DNA from: Bactericera cockerelli
Taxonomy: Eukaryota; Arthropoda; Insecta; Hemiptera; Triozidae
NCBI GenBank assembly: GCA_024516035.1
Contig: CM044961.1
Span: 7,743,796 to 7,807,795, forward strand
DNA length: 64,000 nt
Direction: 5' to 3'
Shown: positions 10,550 through 21,050 of the stretch, one piece after another
Layout of the letters: every line of letters begins with the position of its first letter
Position numbering within the stretch: the first letter of the stretch is position 1
Program-made: the position numbers and the translations under genes
The notes under the pieces: generated by a model
Told to the model about the DNA's origin: nothing
Databases searched by the model: none
What the model saw: only the letters and a program-made list of their open reading frames with translations

Positions 10550-11220
10550 AGTTAGGAGAGGGAGAAGATGAAGCAAGAGAGAAAGAAGAGAGAGAGAGAG
10601 AGGAGAGAGAGAGGAGAGAGAGAGAGAGAGAGAGAGCATACTGTGGCGGAACCGAAGGAGGTTATATGAAAGGAGACAAATGAGAAGGACAGAGAGAGAA
10701 AGGGATGGAGATCATAGAGAATGGAGTAATGGGAGAGAAGTAAAGAGATAGAAGCAAGGAGAGAGAGAGTTGGAAGCAAGGAGAGAGAGAGAGAGAGAGA
10801 GAGAAGGAGAGAGGGAGAGACAAAAGAAAAGGGTAAAAAATCAAATGGAAAACAGGAGCACATAAAGGGATGAGGCATCACAAACAAGGCTTTTAGAGAG
10901 CGAGAAGGAGAGAGAAAAACAGAGAGGTATAATGCTAAGAAATAAAAACAAAGGGAGATAGAAAGAGAGAGTGAGAGAACGAGAGAGAAAGAAAGAGAGA
11001 GAGACGGAGAAAAAAGATAAGGCTACAAAGTGGTAGACTAGGAGAAATAACTACGTAAAAAGGAAAAGAAAGAGGGAGATAAAATGAAAAAGAGTAGAAG
11101 AGAATCTCAGAAATAACTTTAAAGGAAAAGAAAGAGGGAGATAGAATACCGAGAATGAACGGGGATATAGAAAGGTAAAATGAAAAGAGTACAAGAGAAT
11201 CTTAGAAATAACTATTAAGG
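10550..11220. repeat. Purine-rich region with (GA)n
   Basis: A+G-rich on the plus strand with several GA microsatellites (10585-10640, 10755-10815, 10955-11005). No gene; minus-strand Ser/Leu frames are shadows of the repeat. Confidence 0.85.
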
Positions 11221-11229
11221 AAATTTAAG

Positions 11230-11564
11230 AAGGAGATAGGTTACCTGGAAACTAAAGAGTGAGATATAGAATACCCAGAAAGAACAGGAAAGAGAAAGAT
11301 ATAGAATACCTATAAGGTATGACAGGGAGATATAAAATAACTGGAAGGTATGAGAAGCAGAATAACAAGAAGGGAGATAGCAGAATAACAAGAAGGGAGA
11401 TAAAATAACAAGAAGAGATGAGAGGGAGATATAAAATAACTACAAGGTATGAGAGGGAGATAGAATTACAAGAAGAAATGAGAGGGAGATAAAATAACTA
11501 GAAGGTATGAGAGGGAGATATAAAATAACTGGTAGGTATGAGAGGGAGAGAAAAAGTGGAGGAA
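11230..11564. repeat. Minisatellite of gagagggagatataaaataac units
   Basis: Irregular units of about 30-40 bp built from gagagggagat, ataaaataac and aggtatgag or aagaagaaatgag. Part of this array, plus the unique sequence to 11720, is repeated downstream of the retrotransposon. Confidence 0.8.
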
Positions 11565-11720
11565 TAGGCCTTTGAATTTGATCGATGCGGAATGTTGCTA
11601 CACTAGATTCTTTCCTCCCTCCTCCTAATTCACATTTTCTCTCTTTTACATTTTCTACATTACCCTTTATTATCTCTCTCTCTCTCTCCCCTTATCCTTT
11701 ACATTCCACGCCTATAGGTA
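11395..11720 (+). repeat. Left copy of ~0.3-kb direct repeat flanking the retrotransposon
   Basis: It consists of minisatellite sequence followed by about 155 bp of unique sequence (gaggaataggcctttgaat to cctataggta). The same text recurs at 14297-14620, differing by a T indel and a few minisatellite changes. The copy ends exactly where retrotransposon sequence begins, so it behaves like an unusually long target-site duplication. Confidence 0.85.
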
Positions 11721-13730
11721 CGTATACAGATCGAGACCAATACGTTTGGCATGCTGTATACGTTTGGCATGCTGTATAAGTTGGCGGCTGGAAAGTTTAA
11801 CTCGAGACGAATGTTAACGGCTGTTAAAAATAGCGATGAAACCGGCACTCTCGGCATAAAGGAAACTATTGAAGCCTATTTGAACACTCTGGTGCCTAGC
11901 GACCACCAGGATCCCGTGTTCCCGGATCTCAACTCCATCAGGGCTGGAAACCCTATTGAGATCACGGAAGGAGATATAGCCCTAGCTGTGCAGAGCATAA
12001 AGTCTAAAAAGGCCCCTGGTCGTGACCGGATTCCGGGCGAGACCATCGCGAAGTCCCTGGACCTAGTTGGTGGTGCTCTCCTGGAGTTAGGCAATTTATG
12101 CCTGGAGGAGGGGTACTTCCCCGACTCCTGGAAAATAGGAATGCTGAAACACATTCCTAAGGGGCCTGGCAAGGATCCTAACCTCTTGACATCGTACAGG
12201 CCACTGACGATGCTGACTGAGTTCTCGAAGATTCTGGAACGAGTTATTAAGGCCAAAATACACGAGGCCGCGGAGGTGCCCATCTCCCCCGAAAACCAAT
12301 ACGGTTTCGTGAGAGGATCGAGCACCATCCATGCAATGTTGAAACTCACCAGAATAATTGAGGACTCGGATCAGCAATATGTTATGGCAGTCTTCCTTGA
12401 CATCAAGGGAGCCTTTGACAATGTCAAGTGGGACAGGGTCCTGCAAAGACTAATAGAGATTAATATGCCTGCCAAGCTGATAAAGCTAGTGGCCAGCTAT
12501 TTTAGCAACCGGCTAATAGTCCTGGACGCCGAGGGTGAGACCGTTCGCAAGTCAGCCAACATGGGATGTCCTCAAGGCAGCATACTGGGGCCTGAATTTT
12601 GGAACCTCGTGGTTGCGGACTTGCTCCGAAGACCGCAACCCGAAGGAACCAATTTGTTAGCGTATGCGGACGACATAGCTATCACTATAGAGGGCAACTC
12701 TCGGACGCAACTCGAGTCCAAGGCCAGACTGGCGCTGACGCAAATCGAGGAGTGGATGACCCTGAACCACTTGTCGGTCTCGATCGACAAGTGCTGTTAT
12801 ATCATGTTCAAGGGTACATTCCACAGATGGGCAGGCCCCAGAGTCATGCTAGCCGACTCCAGATTAAAACGCGTTTACGACGTTAAATATCTGGGAGTCA
12901 CCTTCGATGAAAAGAGGACGTTTAAGCAGCACGTAATCAACGTGACTGCCGCGGCCATCAGAAATTTCTCCATGTTGAGAAGATTTTTCTTCAATAACTG
13001 GGGAGATAGGCCCGGTGCACTCACAAAGATATATCGTGGGGCGATCGTTCCGAAAGTCACTTACGCAGCAGCAGTTTGGGGCGGAAGCGTTCAAAGAAAC
13101 GACTTCTGTCGACGAAAACTGCTGACATGTCAGCGATTTTGCACAATAGCGATAAGTGCATCGTCAGGCACTGTCAGCCATACGGCCACCCAGATCCTGG
13201 CAGCCGAGCCACCTCTAAACTATGTGGTAAGTGAAATATGCGCCAGGGAAAGACTGGTAACTGGCTTCTCCGTAGAAGAAACACACTTAGGTGAGCGATA
13301 CACCTTGAGCCCGCATCTGAAAAAGGCTCTCAGAGATAAGACCCTGGAGAAATGGCAAGCGGATTGGGACGTCAGCACCACAGGGAGAAACACTTACATG
13401 TTTTTCCCCAATGTGATGTCCCGACTAGGTTTACTACACCTACCGCTTAATCGCAAAATCACCCGAATGCTTACAGGACATTTCCTAGCATGCGGTGATT
13501 ACAGACAGCGTATTTTACGACTGGAAGACGAAGACGGGAATTGTACGCAGTGCAATGAACCCGATACCATACAGCACAGGCTTATGGAGTGCACCGTATT
13601 TGCTGAGGCTAGATCCCACCTCAGGCAAACTCTTGAATTAGAGGAAGGGGATGATATAGACCCAGGCGAAATTCCTAAGAGAATTAACGCCTGGAGAAGT
13701 CTCGAGTTATTCACAGCCGCTAACGAATAA
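11718..13730 (+). CDS. Reverse transcriptase of an R1-like LINE (5'-truncated ORF2)
   Basis: RNA-directed DNA polymerase used for target-primed reverse transcription. The frame is open from 11718; the first ATG (11751) is internal and not a natural start. Counting from that ATG (659 residues): KLAAGKF at 10-16, an upstream RT motif KKAPGRDRIPGE at 86-97, motif A FLDIKGAFD with catalytic D217, motif B MGCPQGSILGP at 271-281, and motif C AYADD with catalytic D307 and D308. A C-terminal knuckle C598-x2-C601-x7-H609-x4-C614 is typical of R1-clade elements. There is no RNase H domain. All catalytic residues are present and no internal stop occurs, so the insertion is young, but without the endonuclease domain it cannot be autonomous. 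The hexapeptide TFGMLY is duplicated at the extreme N terminus by an 18-bp tandem repeat at the junction. Confidence 0.85.
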   Translation, partial: VRIQIETNTFGMLYTFGMLYKLAAGKFNSRRMLTAVKNSDETGTLGIKETIEAYLNTLVPSDHQDPVFPDLNSIRAGNPIEITEGDIALAVQSIKSKKAPGRDRIPGETIAKSLDLVGGALLELGNLCLEEGYFPDSWKIGMLKHIPKGPGKDPNLLTSYRPLTMLTEFSKILERVIKAKIHEAAEVPISPENQYGFVRGSSTIHAMLKLTRIIEDSDQQYVMAVFLDIKGAFDNVKWDRVLQRLIEINMPAKLIKLVASYFSNRLIVLDAEGETVRKSANMGCPQGSILGPEFWNLVVADLLRRPQPEGTNLLAYADDIAITIEGNSRTQLESKARLALTQIEEWMTLNHLSVSIDKCCYIMFKGTFHRWAGPRVMLADSRLKRVYDVKYLGVTFDEKRTFKQHVINVTAAAIRNFSMLRRFFFNNWGDRPGALTKIYRGAIVPKVTYAAAVWGGSVQRNDFCRRKLLTCQRFCTIAISASSGTVSHTATQILAAEPPLNYVVSEICARERLVTGFSVEETHLGERYTLSPHLKKALRDKTLEKWQADWDVSTTGRNTYMFFPNVMSRLGLLHLPLNRKITRMLTGHFLACGDYRQRILRLEDEDGNCTQCNEPDTIQHRLMECTVFAEARSHLRQTLELEEGDDIDPGEIPKRINAWRSLELFTAANE

Positions 13731-14296
13731 GTGTTGTATATGTTGCATGTTTATATGTAACATTTATGTACGCTTTGTGTCGAATACAGATATATATATT
13801 TATTATATGTCGATTTAGTGTAACGTTTTAATGTATAGAGATTTATTTATCGAAATACATGTTTAAATGTTTCACGTTTATTGTTAAGTGTTTTCGCTCT
13901 ATGTTTGAGTGTTAAATACTTAGTGTTAAGTCCTGAGGAGGACTGATTTGAGATCATACGACAAGACGATGTGTGGCGAACCCTGAAAGGGTCGGGGCAC
14001 GGCTGCCAACAGAGATGCAAGATAGCACGATATAAAGGGGTACACCCAGTGTACGACCTTCCTTCCTTAAAACATAGCCTGTCCCGTGCGTAGATAGCTC
14101 GTCGATTGGTTGCTGGAATGTGCGCTTAGCCTGCCATGGGGGCGGATGGTGCACGGTGGGTGCTGGTTCTGGGCGGTGGCGTCGATTTCTAGATAACAAC
14201 CTCACTTCGGTGAGCGTCGACGAGACGACCTGGACGGGATAAGGGCGGAAGCCCGGGCGCCGGTGGCAACACCAAGTCCAGACAGGTTTGTTCTCC
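11721..14296 (+). mobile_element. R1-clade-like non-LTR retrotransposon, 5'-truncated
   Basis: The insert is a reverse-transcriptase ORF plus a ~570-bp 3' untranslated region and has no LTRs. The order RT, then a C-terminal CCHC knuckle, then stop, without RNase H, fits the R1 clade of arthropod LINEs. The ORF1 and apurinic endonuclease regions expected upstream of RT are absent, so it is truncated at its 5' end, as is common after target-primed reverse transcription. There is no poly(A) tail. It is not in 28S rDNA here, so it is either a non-rDNA R1-clade family or an off-target insertion. The RT frame itself is intact. Confidence 0.8.
13731..14296 (+). other. 3' untranslated region of the R1-like element
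   Basis: AT-rich to about 13930, then GC-richer text unlike the flanks, containing aaccctgaaagggtcggggc, cctcacttcggtgag and ggcggaagcccgggcgccgg, several of which can form short hairpins. LINE 3' UTR structure is usually what the element's RT recognises. The 3' boundary is uncertain by about 20 bp because the next sequence, gagagggagaataac, resembles the flanking repeat. Confidence 0.65.
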
Positions 14297-14620
14297 GAGA
14301 GGGAGAATAACTAGAAAGGAGAGAGAGATAAAATAACAAGAAGAGATGAGAGGGAGATATAAAATAACTAGCAGGTATGAGAGGGAGATAGAATTACAAG
14401 AAGAAATGAGAGGGAGATATAAAATAACTAGAAGGTATGAGAGGGAGAGAAAAAGTGGAGGAATAGGCCTTTGAATTTGATCGATGCGGAATGTTGCTAC
14501 ACTAGATTCTTTCCTCCCTCCTCCTAATTCACATTTTTCTCTCTTTTACATTTTCTACATTACCCTTTATTATCTCTCTCTCTCTCTCCCCTTATCCTTT
14601 ACATTCCACGCCTATAGGTA
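14297..14620 (+). repeat. Right copy of the ~0.3-kb flanking direct repeat
   Basis: It matches 11395-11720 through the unique part ending cctataggta, then continues into ggtactttatttatcc, which is presumably the original downstream flank. It contains one extra T in cacatttttctct and about 30 bp less minisatellite than the left copy. Confidence 0.85.
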
Positions 14621-14990
14621 GGTACTTTATTTATCCTACCGCTCCATATCTAATATCTCTTTCTTCTCACTCCACCTCTCTCTTTCTATCTTCACATTTT
14701 TTATTATATTCCGAAGTTTCTTTCTCTTTCTCTCTCTTTTCCTCGTTTCCTATCTCACATTTCTCTTCCACACTTCTCCAGTCCACAATTCCCGTGTGCC
14801 TTTACAAGGGTTTTAAAATCCCAGGCTCCCTGAATAATTCCCCCCAACCCTACTCCCTAGGCCCCGTGAAAAAGCCCCCCCCCCCCCCCCCCCCCCACTC
14901 CTAAAGCTCTTTGCACAAACCTTCCCCTGACAGCTCCTTGTTATGCCCCTGCTGATGCTGTACTATATCAGGAAAACTTTCCGGTATTCC
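14621..14990. other. CT-rich sequence with a C22 tract
   Basis: Pyrimidine-rich sequence (tctttctctttctctctc around 14728) and an uninterrupted run of 22 C at 14875-14896. I see no gene. Confidence 0.8.
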
Positions 14991-15236
14991 TTTGAAGGTC
15001 TTGGTGGTGGAGGAGGGGGGTGGAATAGTGTGGGGGGAGGAGGAGGAGAGGAGAGAGAGGAAGTGTAGGAAGAGGAAGAGCAGGAGGAGGAGGAGGAAGT
15101 GGAGGAGAGAAAGGAAGAGAATGAGAAGAAGGAAATTAATTTTCTTTACTTGCACACACAGAATTATACAATGTGCAATACTATTTTTAAAAGTTATCAA
15201 GTTTGTGTCGTTCACAATCCCGACAGCCCGACGCAA

Positions 15237-15344
15237 TCACAACTACTCAAACTCGCTTTACTTAAAATTTTGCTGAAGTTTGGACTTGAACCACCTAACT
15301 CCAGATTATCAGTCCGCCGACTTATCGATCAAGCTAGTGTGAGG
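15237..15344 (-). mobile_element. tRNA-Thr-like SINE copy (family B)
   Basis: Minus strand: tagcttgatcgataag (A-box region), then a B box ggttcaagtcc, then the shared downstream text taaagcgagtttgagtagtt. The same tail follows the copy at 24992-25090. The anticodon loop reads ctgataa here, altered from the ttgtaa seen in other copies. Confidence 0.7.
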
Positions 15345-15390
15345 TTTGTAATGTTCAATAATCTGGTAAAATTCTTGTATCTATAGTCAA

Positions 15391-15585
15391 GCGCTGGTAG
15401 TCAAGTGGTTAACGCGCTGGTCTGGTAATCCAGGTAGCGTAGGAATCCGTTGGTTCGAATCACATCCAGTGCATGAATTTTTCCTCATTAATTTGAGTTT
15501 GAGAGGGTTAGGTGGTAGAAAATACTGTGAGCATTAACCTCGCCTGCTGATTACCTTCCACTAAACATTGTTATTATTATTATAA
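15391..15585 (+). mobile_element. tRNA-derived SINE, family A
   Basis: The A box is tagtcaagtgg (15398-15408) and the B box ggttcgaatca (15452-15462), a normal spacing for an RNA polymerase III internal promoter. A variable region between the anticodon arm and the T arm is long, as in class II (Leu/Ser-type) tRNAs. The body continues to gcctgctgattaccttccac and ends in a (ATT)n tail, so this is a SINE-like element and not a functional tRNA gene. Confidence 0.8.
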
Positions 15586-17400
15586 ATACAAAGGCTACTG
15601 GGGACATTTCATAAGACACATAAATTCAACCATAGGTACCTCTTTTTTTTCATTTGGGTTTAACGTCGCTTTCAATCCCATCCCTCTACAGCTGAAAAGG
15701 TCTTGAAGCCTATGTGTATTATGACCTTGTAGACAAATACAAGAAAGTAGTCAAGGGACAATGACCTTTGCGAAGAAGGCGAAGGTACACAAACGCAACG
15801 ACCTTACCCTTTCTGACGCATACCCTTCTTCTTATCTTTTCTTACCCTTGATTTTTTTTAGCAAGGTCGAAGTAAATCGCAGCGGAAATGAGAGAGAGAG
15901 GGGGTGGTGGATTGTCGGAAACCTTTCTTTTCATTTCCAGAGGGGTTGTTGGTTGTTGAAATATTTTGGTAACTTTACAAACAATATCTTGTTTGTGTTT
16001 TACTTCATATTATTATGAACAGTATTATGAAGAGATAGACAAGTCAATTTTCACAGCAAATTTTACTTTTTCTATGAGACCGAATTCCAAAGAAAATTAT
16101 GACTAGAGTTGAATATTCTTCAAATAACTTAATAATATAAAATGATTTTTTTGTGTGTATGTTTATTTGTTTAGTCGTGTAAATCTCGAGAACCACAAGA
16201 TTAAGCTGAAATTTTGCAACAACAAAAAAAAATTCCATAGCGCTCGGGAAAATATGATTATCCATATCCACCCAGGCACCCACCCCAAGCAATCCGGAGA
16301 AACATCGAAATCCACTCAACATTTCTCAAGGTTCCAAAGTTTTTACTTTTTTAACGAGAAAAAAATAAAAATAATAATCCAGGAACAGATTTGTCGACCT
16401 TCAACGAGGAATTCCGTAGAAAAAGGACAACCTCAAGGACGCACAGGATAATCTCTCCCTTTTTAAACAAAGACAGAAGGACAAAACCCTCCCTCACCAC
16501 TACCTGGTACCTTCATACTTCTCGTGGTATCTCCTTTACACTCCTTTTGGCCCTTAGTACCTACCCTTACCCTTAAATCCACCCTTACCTTGGAATCACC
16601 CTTACCTGAGCGGGGACGAGGAAGAAATTAAAAACAAATTAAGACTCTAATACCCTTGAAGGTTTAACAGGTAAGCACGTAGAAAAGAAATCCATTAAAT
16701 GAAAGATAGACAGGTAACAAGGACAGCGGGCTCTAGAGAAGACCCCTGACAATGCCAAATTGTTTTGTGAATTCTACAAATATTTTGTCAGTACCTATCC
16801 TGAAATCTGAAATGCTCCCTGATCGCTGTATTTAGAGTGATTTCCGTTTGGTTTGATAATTATATTTTCGCAATACCTATCTGAAATCTCTCAAATGATT
16901 ATTTAGGGGGTGATATTTGTTGAAGTAAAATATCATAGAACCAAAACAGAATTGTTCAGGAGCCGCACATTTAGCTTTTAATGAAGTATGTATGTTCATT
17001 TACTTAATTCACAAGATCTGGAATATAATGCTCTAGGACCGATAGCTTAGTCAAAGTGATTTAAAAAGTACCATTTCGCTCTTGTGACCAACTCGGCAAC
17101 AAAAACTTACCACTGCGGGGTGTAAATGAAATTCTGTTTTACCGCTCTTAATTTCCATATTGTCACCAATGCTTACCTGCAACATAGAAAAGGTAGAAAA
17201 ATTCAAATTAGTTTTTTACTACGCTTTCTTTCGACGACAAGATTCTCAAGATAAATTTATATTAGAGTAATGGGCGGGTCCGAATCCTTGCCAAACTGTC
17301 GAAATTATTTCTCAAAGTCTCACAGGGAGGTCAGCTGACAAAACATTTTTAAAGGTCTCATGTGAAGATGGGGCGGGAATGTTAATATTTGAAAGTTTAT
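15586..17400. other. AT-rich sequence with no recognised gene
   Basis: Short ORFs only. It includes the second copy of the interspersed repeat at 16286-16340. A small segment with repeated acccttacc (16560-16605) and several A-rich runs are the only other features I see. Confidence 0.5.
16286..16340 (+). repeat. Interspersed repeat, copy 2 of 2
   Basis: It has aagcaatcc, cgaaatccactcaac and atttctcaaggttcc in the same order as 9441-9494. The upstream text (tcgagaaccacaagatt, gctgaaattttgca) resembles interiors of insect Helitrons or MITEs. Confidence 0.5.
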
Positions 17401-17432
17401 AAAAATTGAAAAAAAAAAAAAAAAATTAAAAG

Positions 17433-17480
17433 TCTAATTGAAATATATTATGTTATGTGACATAATATATTTCAATTAGA
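17433..17480. repeat. Perfect 21-bp inverted repeat with 6-nt loop
   Basis: 17433-17453 is the exact reverse complement of 17460-17480, with loop tatgtg. It is preceded by an A-rich run (17411-17425). It could form a hairpin or cruciform; AT-only sequence makes up most of the arms. No gene is adjacent. Confidence 0.95.
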
Positions 17481-19370
17481 TCAGATAAAACGCTCCTTCC
17501 AGTTCTTCACCAGACGGCAAGGTGCCCAAGACATTTGTCGCATTTCCACTTTGAATTGCAATGAGTAAAGTATAATTACCTACTTATCAAATCTCTCTTA
17601 GAAAGAAATTAATATAAAATTAATTAATACTTCCCAGCATTTATTTAAATGAGGTCAGGCGTACTAAAAATAATAATTAAACGCAACAATAATGTAACTT
17701 TCAAGTCCTAATAGGGAAGTGAAAAAAAAATTCTAGCGTCATTGAACAAAAACAAGTAATGAAAGCCGTGGTGCACACCGCCCAGTCAAACGCCGCGTCC
17801 TTCAAGGTCTACCTGGCACGACCACTCCACACGATGCTCAAAAACACACTCGGCCTAATCGATTTATAATAAGGAGAACACTCTCACGCATGCGCCGAGG
17901 CCAGGTCTGTTTAATAGACCGATTACATGGTAATTAATTAGTAGAGGCTCAAGTCGAGCTTATTAAGTGGTGCTTAACTATTAGACTTTAACAAGTCCAG
18001 CTTATGTACCTCCGCAAATTAGCTACACATGTCAAGATCACAATGTAGGAACTTAACATCCAATGCATAATTTTATGCTACCTTTAAGAATATACAGGGT
18101 GGTTCATTTCACTCAACATGTAGTGCAAATTGAATTTCTATGCTGACTTTACTCGTATACTGGGTATTTTGAAGTTAGAGTAGAAATTGATGTCTTTAGA
18201 GTTGAGTACATTCTGTTCTTAAATAAGTGAATCTGAGTTTGAAACCAATAATAAAATTACCTTAATATATTTAATGTTAATCTTTTGTTAAAAATTCTAG
18301 TCTTACTTGTTCTATGAATGTTTTTTTTCCATGAAAAAATCCAACAAATTTTGTCAATAAATTACTTGAAAAATTACCCTTGGAACTTGGAGACATTAAA
18401 AGGTCACAAACACACCGTATTCATGTAGTTATTGAACATCTGTCCAATCTACATTCTAACAAGGGGGATAATGTTCAACACTGTAGGTGGGTGGGTATCT
18501 AACAAGGCTTTAATGTGTGGTAGGAAAATAATTATCATCTGCAATAGTATTCAGGAAAATATTTACAACAATGTACCATGTACCAGTCAACAGGTATCAC
18601 AATATTGTGTTTGGCGAGTCGACAGCAATAATTTACAACTTTTTTATTATATCATAATTTATTATCATACACGTGAATGCAATAGTTACTGCGTGTGTAA
18701 GTGTATGCATTTAAAAAAAAAAAAATATTATGAAGTATTATTAGTTAGGTATATTTATTTGTTCCTGATAGGTTTGAAGAATTAAATAAAATTAGTTTGT
18801 AGCGGCTATAAAAAAAAAAGATTCATCCCAACAAATAAGGAGCTAGACTGAGCTACAAAAATCAAATTTATTTAAAAAAAAAACAGTTATTATTTATTGC
18901 TGTTTAACAAGATTCACAGAGAAGAAACCCCATAACGAGAGATATCAAACAAACCCAAACCCTGTTCAGTAAATGCAACACGACCAACAGTTGTTAGAAT
19001 GTATATCTAGAATTCTAGAATCTCAAATCTGATTTAACACCAAGAACCAACCATAAAGCAGCACCACTCACCAATACCACCTTCGCCACCTACCGATTAG
19101 ATTCCACCATTATCACCGCTGACCAAACTAATTGCTTCGGCGGGGGTGTTTTATCCTCCAAGCTATCGAGATGCTATCTACTATCTACAGAGATGCTATC
19201 GGGATAAGGCAGGACCTTCGGACTGCCAGCAGTCAGTTGAGTGCACTATGGAAAATTACTGGGGATACTATCTTACTTTCACATCAAATCTTGTATGAAG
19301 CTATCCGACACTATGCGTCCTCGAAGATTTTACGTGCATGGCACAGTTGAAGTTGACTTTCGCTAGATGA
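17481..19370. other. AT-rich sequence, no recognised gene
   Basis: No credible coding region. At 18091-18104 the string atacagggtggttc resembles the terminal text of Tc1/mariner-related insect elements, but I could not find its partner end. A-rich runs lie near 18715 and 18810. Confidence 0.5.
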
Positions 19371-19374
19371 CTTT

Positions 19375-19492
19375 AATTCTATCATGTATATAAGGGTCGG
19401 GTAGAAGAGATTGCCATAGGCAATAACCCCGCCAATTCTATCATATATAAGGGTTGGATGGAAGAGATTGCCAAAGGCAATAACCCCGCTAT
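19375..19492 (+). repeat. Two-copy ~58-bp direct repeat with conserved hairpin
   Basis: Both units read attctatcat..atataaggg, then gaagagattgcc-N3-ggcaataaccccgc. The 6-bp stem attgcc/ggcaat is intact at 19410-19424 (loop ata) and 19467-19481 (loop aaa). Related copies lie at 35222-35250 and 63391-63450 in the opposite orientation. It resembles the 3' terminal hairpin text of insect LINE-type elements. Confidence 0.7.
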
Positions 19493-19529
19493 TAGTTAGG
19501 ACATATGTTTATACATAGTTTTCTCCCAG

Positions 19530-19556
19530 GTTCGGTTCCTGGGTCCCCCAATTGCA
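19530..19556 (+). repeat. tRNA T-arm-like hairpin
   Basis: cccaggttcggttcctggg forms a perfect 6-bp stem and contains a B-box-like ggttcggttcc. No A box or remaining tRNA body is visible. Confidence 0.4.
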
Positions 19557-20214
19557 GCCTCAACCACAAGACGCACAGGGGGGAATAGAGTACTTTTATA
19601 GGACGTGTTTGGAAACGGTTGTCCTGGAAGTGTTGATAACCTCCTCTAGCAGTGAGATGAATTCCCCTACACCGGCTATCCTACAACAAAAAAAACGTCT
19701 CGACAAACGTTGCTGTTCCGACCTTGCAAATTAGAAAAATGTTCATTTATTTGAACAGTTTTTTTCCCCATCTCAATTTGAGATATCGCCAAATTGGCAG
19801 AAAACACGAAAAAAATTTTTCTCTTCTAGTGCTTGAATAATTTGTTCTGCTGTTTTTGCCGCGAGAAATGTGTCGATTTTGCTCCATCGGAGCATGATTT
19901 TTCCACTCCCGCTCAACAAGAACACTGATGTACATAAACATACAGTAACACAGACATACATAATGTACGATGAAAAATTATTACATAATTATTTGTAAAC
20001 AAGTATAAAAAATACTATAGTGTATACATTAATTTCACAATTTTGTACAGCCAAACTCAATGTTTGTATGCATCGGACTAAAACAATCAGTACAATAATT
20101 TCATCGAGAAGGTGTTAATATTAGAAATTGCGAAGCACGTATATACCTACAGGACAGTTAAAACTTTTAGTTTCATTTCATTAAAAAGTATTAGTGTTAT
20201 GTCCTGCGTAAAGG

Positions 20215-20425
20215 TATTGAACCACCACCAAACGAAACTAAAATACAATTACACAGACCCAACACCAACATAACCCGACGTATTGAACCACCACCAAACG
20301 AAACTAAAATAAAACTTAAACAGACCCAACACCAACATAACCAACGTATTGAAAAACGTGTTGAAACCACCACCAAACGAAACTAAAATACAACTAAACA
20401 GACCCAACACCAACATAACAACAAA
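20215..20425. repeat. Three-copy minisatellite (64-82 bp)
   Basis: accaccaccaaacgaaacta and cagacccaacaccaacataa recur at about 20220, 20285 and 20368. A minus-strand 64-residue Gly/Phe/Val peptide is only the repeat translated. Confidence 0.9.
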
Positions 20426-20860
20426 AAAGTCAACTAAGCCCATCCCTGGCCAAACACATCAAAACCTTAAATGACCTCAAACAAACGACTGAGTAGTCCA
20501 ACCCAAAAAAAAAAAAAAAAAACAAACCCGACAGCTTCTATATTTCGCCTGTTCGTCAGGCTCTGATGATTATCGAGACCTAGAACACAACTATTGTGCC
20601 TGAAATTTGCAATAAACTAGTGAAAAATAGAACAATGTACCAATCTAGGCATACATTGTATCATGTCGAGTGATAGTACTGTTCAAATAAAATGTGTGCA
20701 CACCCATATCAGCCGATATGTACACCCGATCAGACTAATTTCTAGTTTAAAAGAATCATACGAGAGGATGTTTAATAAAAATATCTCATATATTTTAGTC
20801 TTCTTCTTACATTTTTTAAATAAGCATTTTGTACCACCAATGCAATGATATAGTTTGTAT

Positions 20861-20910
20861 ATTTCAAAGGTAAAACATTTCTTCAAACTCACTACCTAGA
20901 GTGCCTCTGA
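20861..20910 (+). repeat. Interspersed repeat pair, copy 1
   Basis: The block tttcaaaggtaaaa, ttctt, aactcactacc, gtgcctc is shared with 29437-29495 in the same orientation. Family unknown. Confidence 0.55.
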
Positions 20911-21000
20911 TGCTCTTACATTTTTAGATTAAAAGAACCATATTAGGAGAGGATATTTTATATGAATATCACATATAGTCTTCTTCTAACATAAATCACT

Positions 21001-21050
21001 TGATGAGGCATTGTCATACATCGTTTGGTCTGAAATTCGGAGAGCCAAAC
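21001..21050 (+). repeat. Interspersed repeat D, partial copy
   Basis: gatgaggcattgtcatacatcgtttggtctgaaattcgg matches, with changes, the 3' half of the copy at 10171-10281 (described here by its markers: gaggcattg, catcgttt, attcgg). Confidence 0.6.

Noticed and set aside
11741..11780. Link between gtttggcat here and the gtttggca of the 1.4-kb minisatellite
   Set aside because: The shared word is only 8-9 bases and here it is part of the RT coding sequence, so chance is sufficient.
12096..12446. Antisense frames of 100-157 residues across the RT gene
   Set aside because: Shadows of the plus-strand coding sequence with no independent domain.
18091..18104. Tc1/mariner-like terminus atacagggtgg
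   Set aside because: No matching inverted end or target duplication found, so only noted.
20548..20562. Hairpin gcctg-ttcgt-caggc as an element terminus
   Set aside because: A single 5-bp stem without partner end or second copy is not enough.
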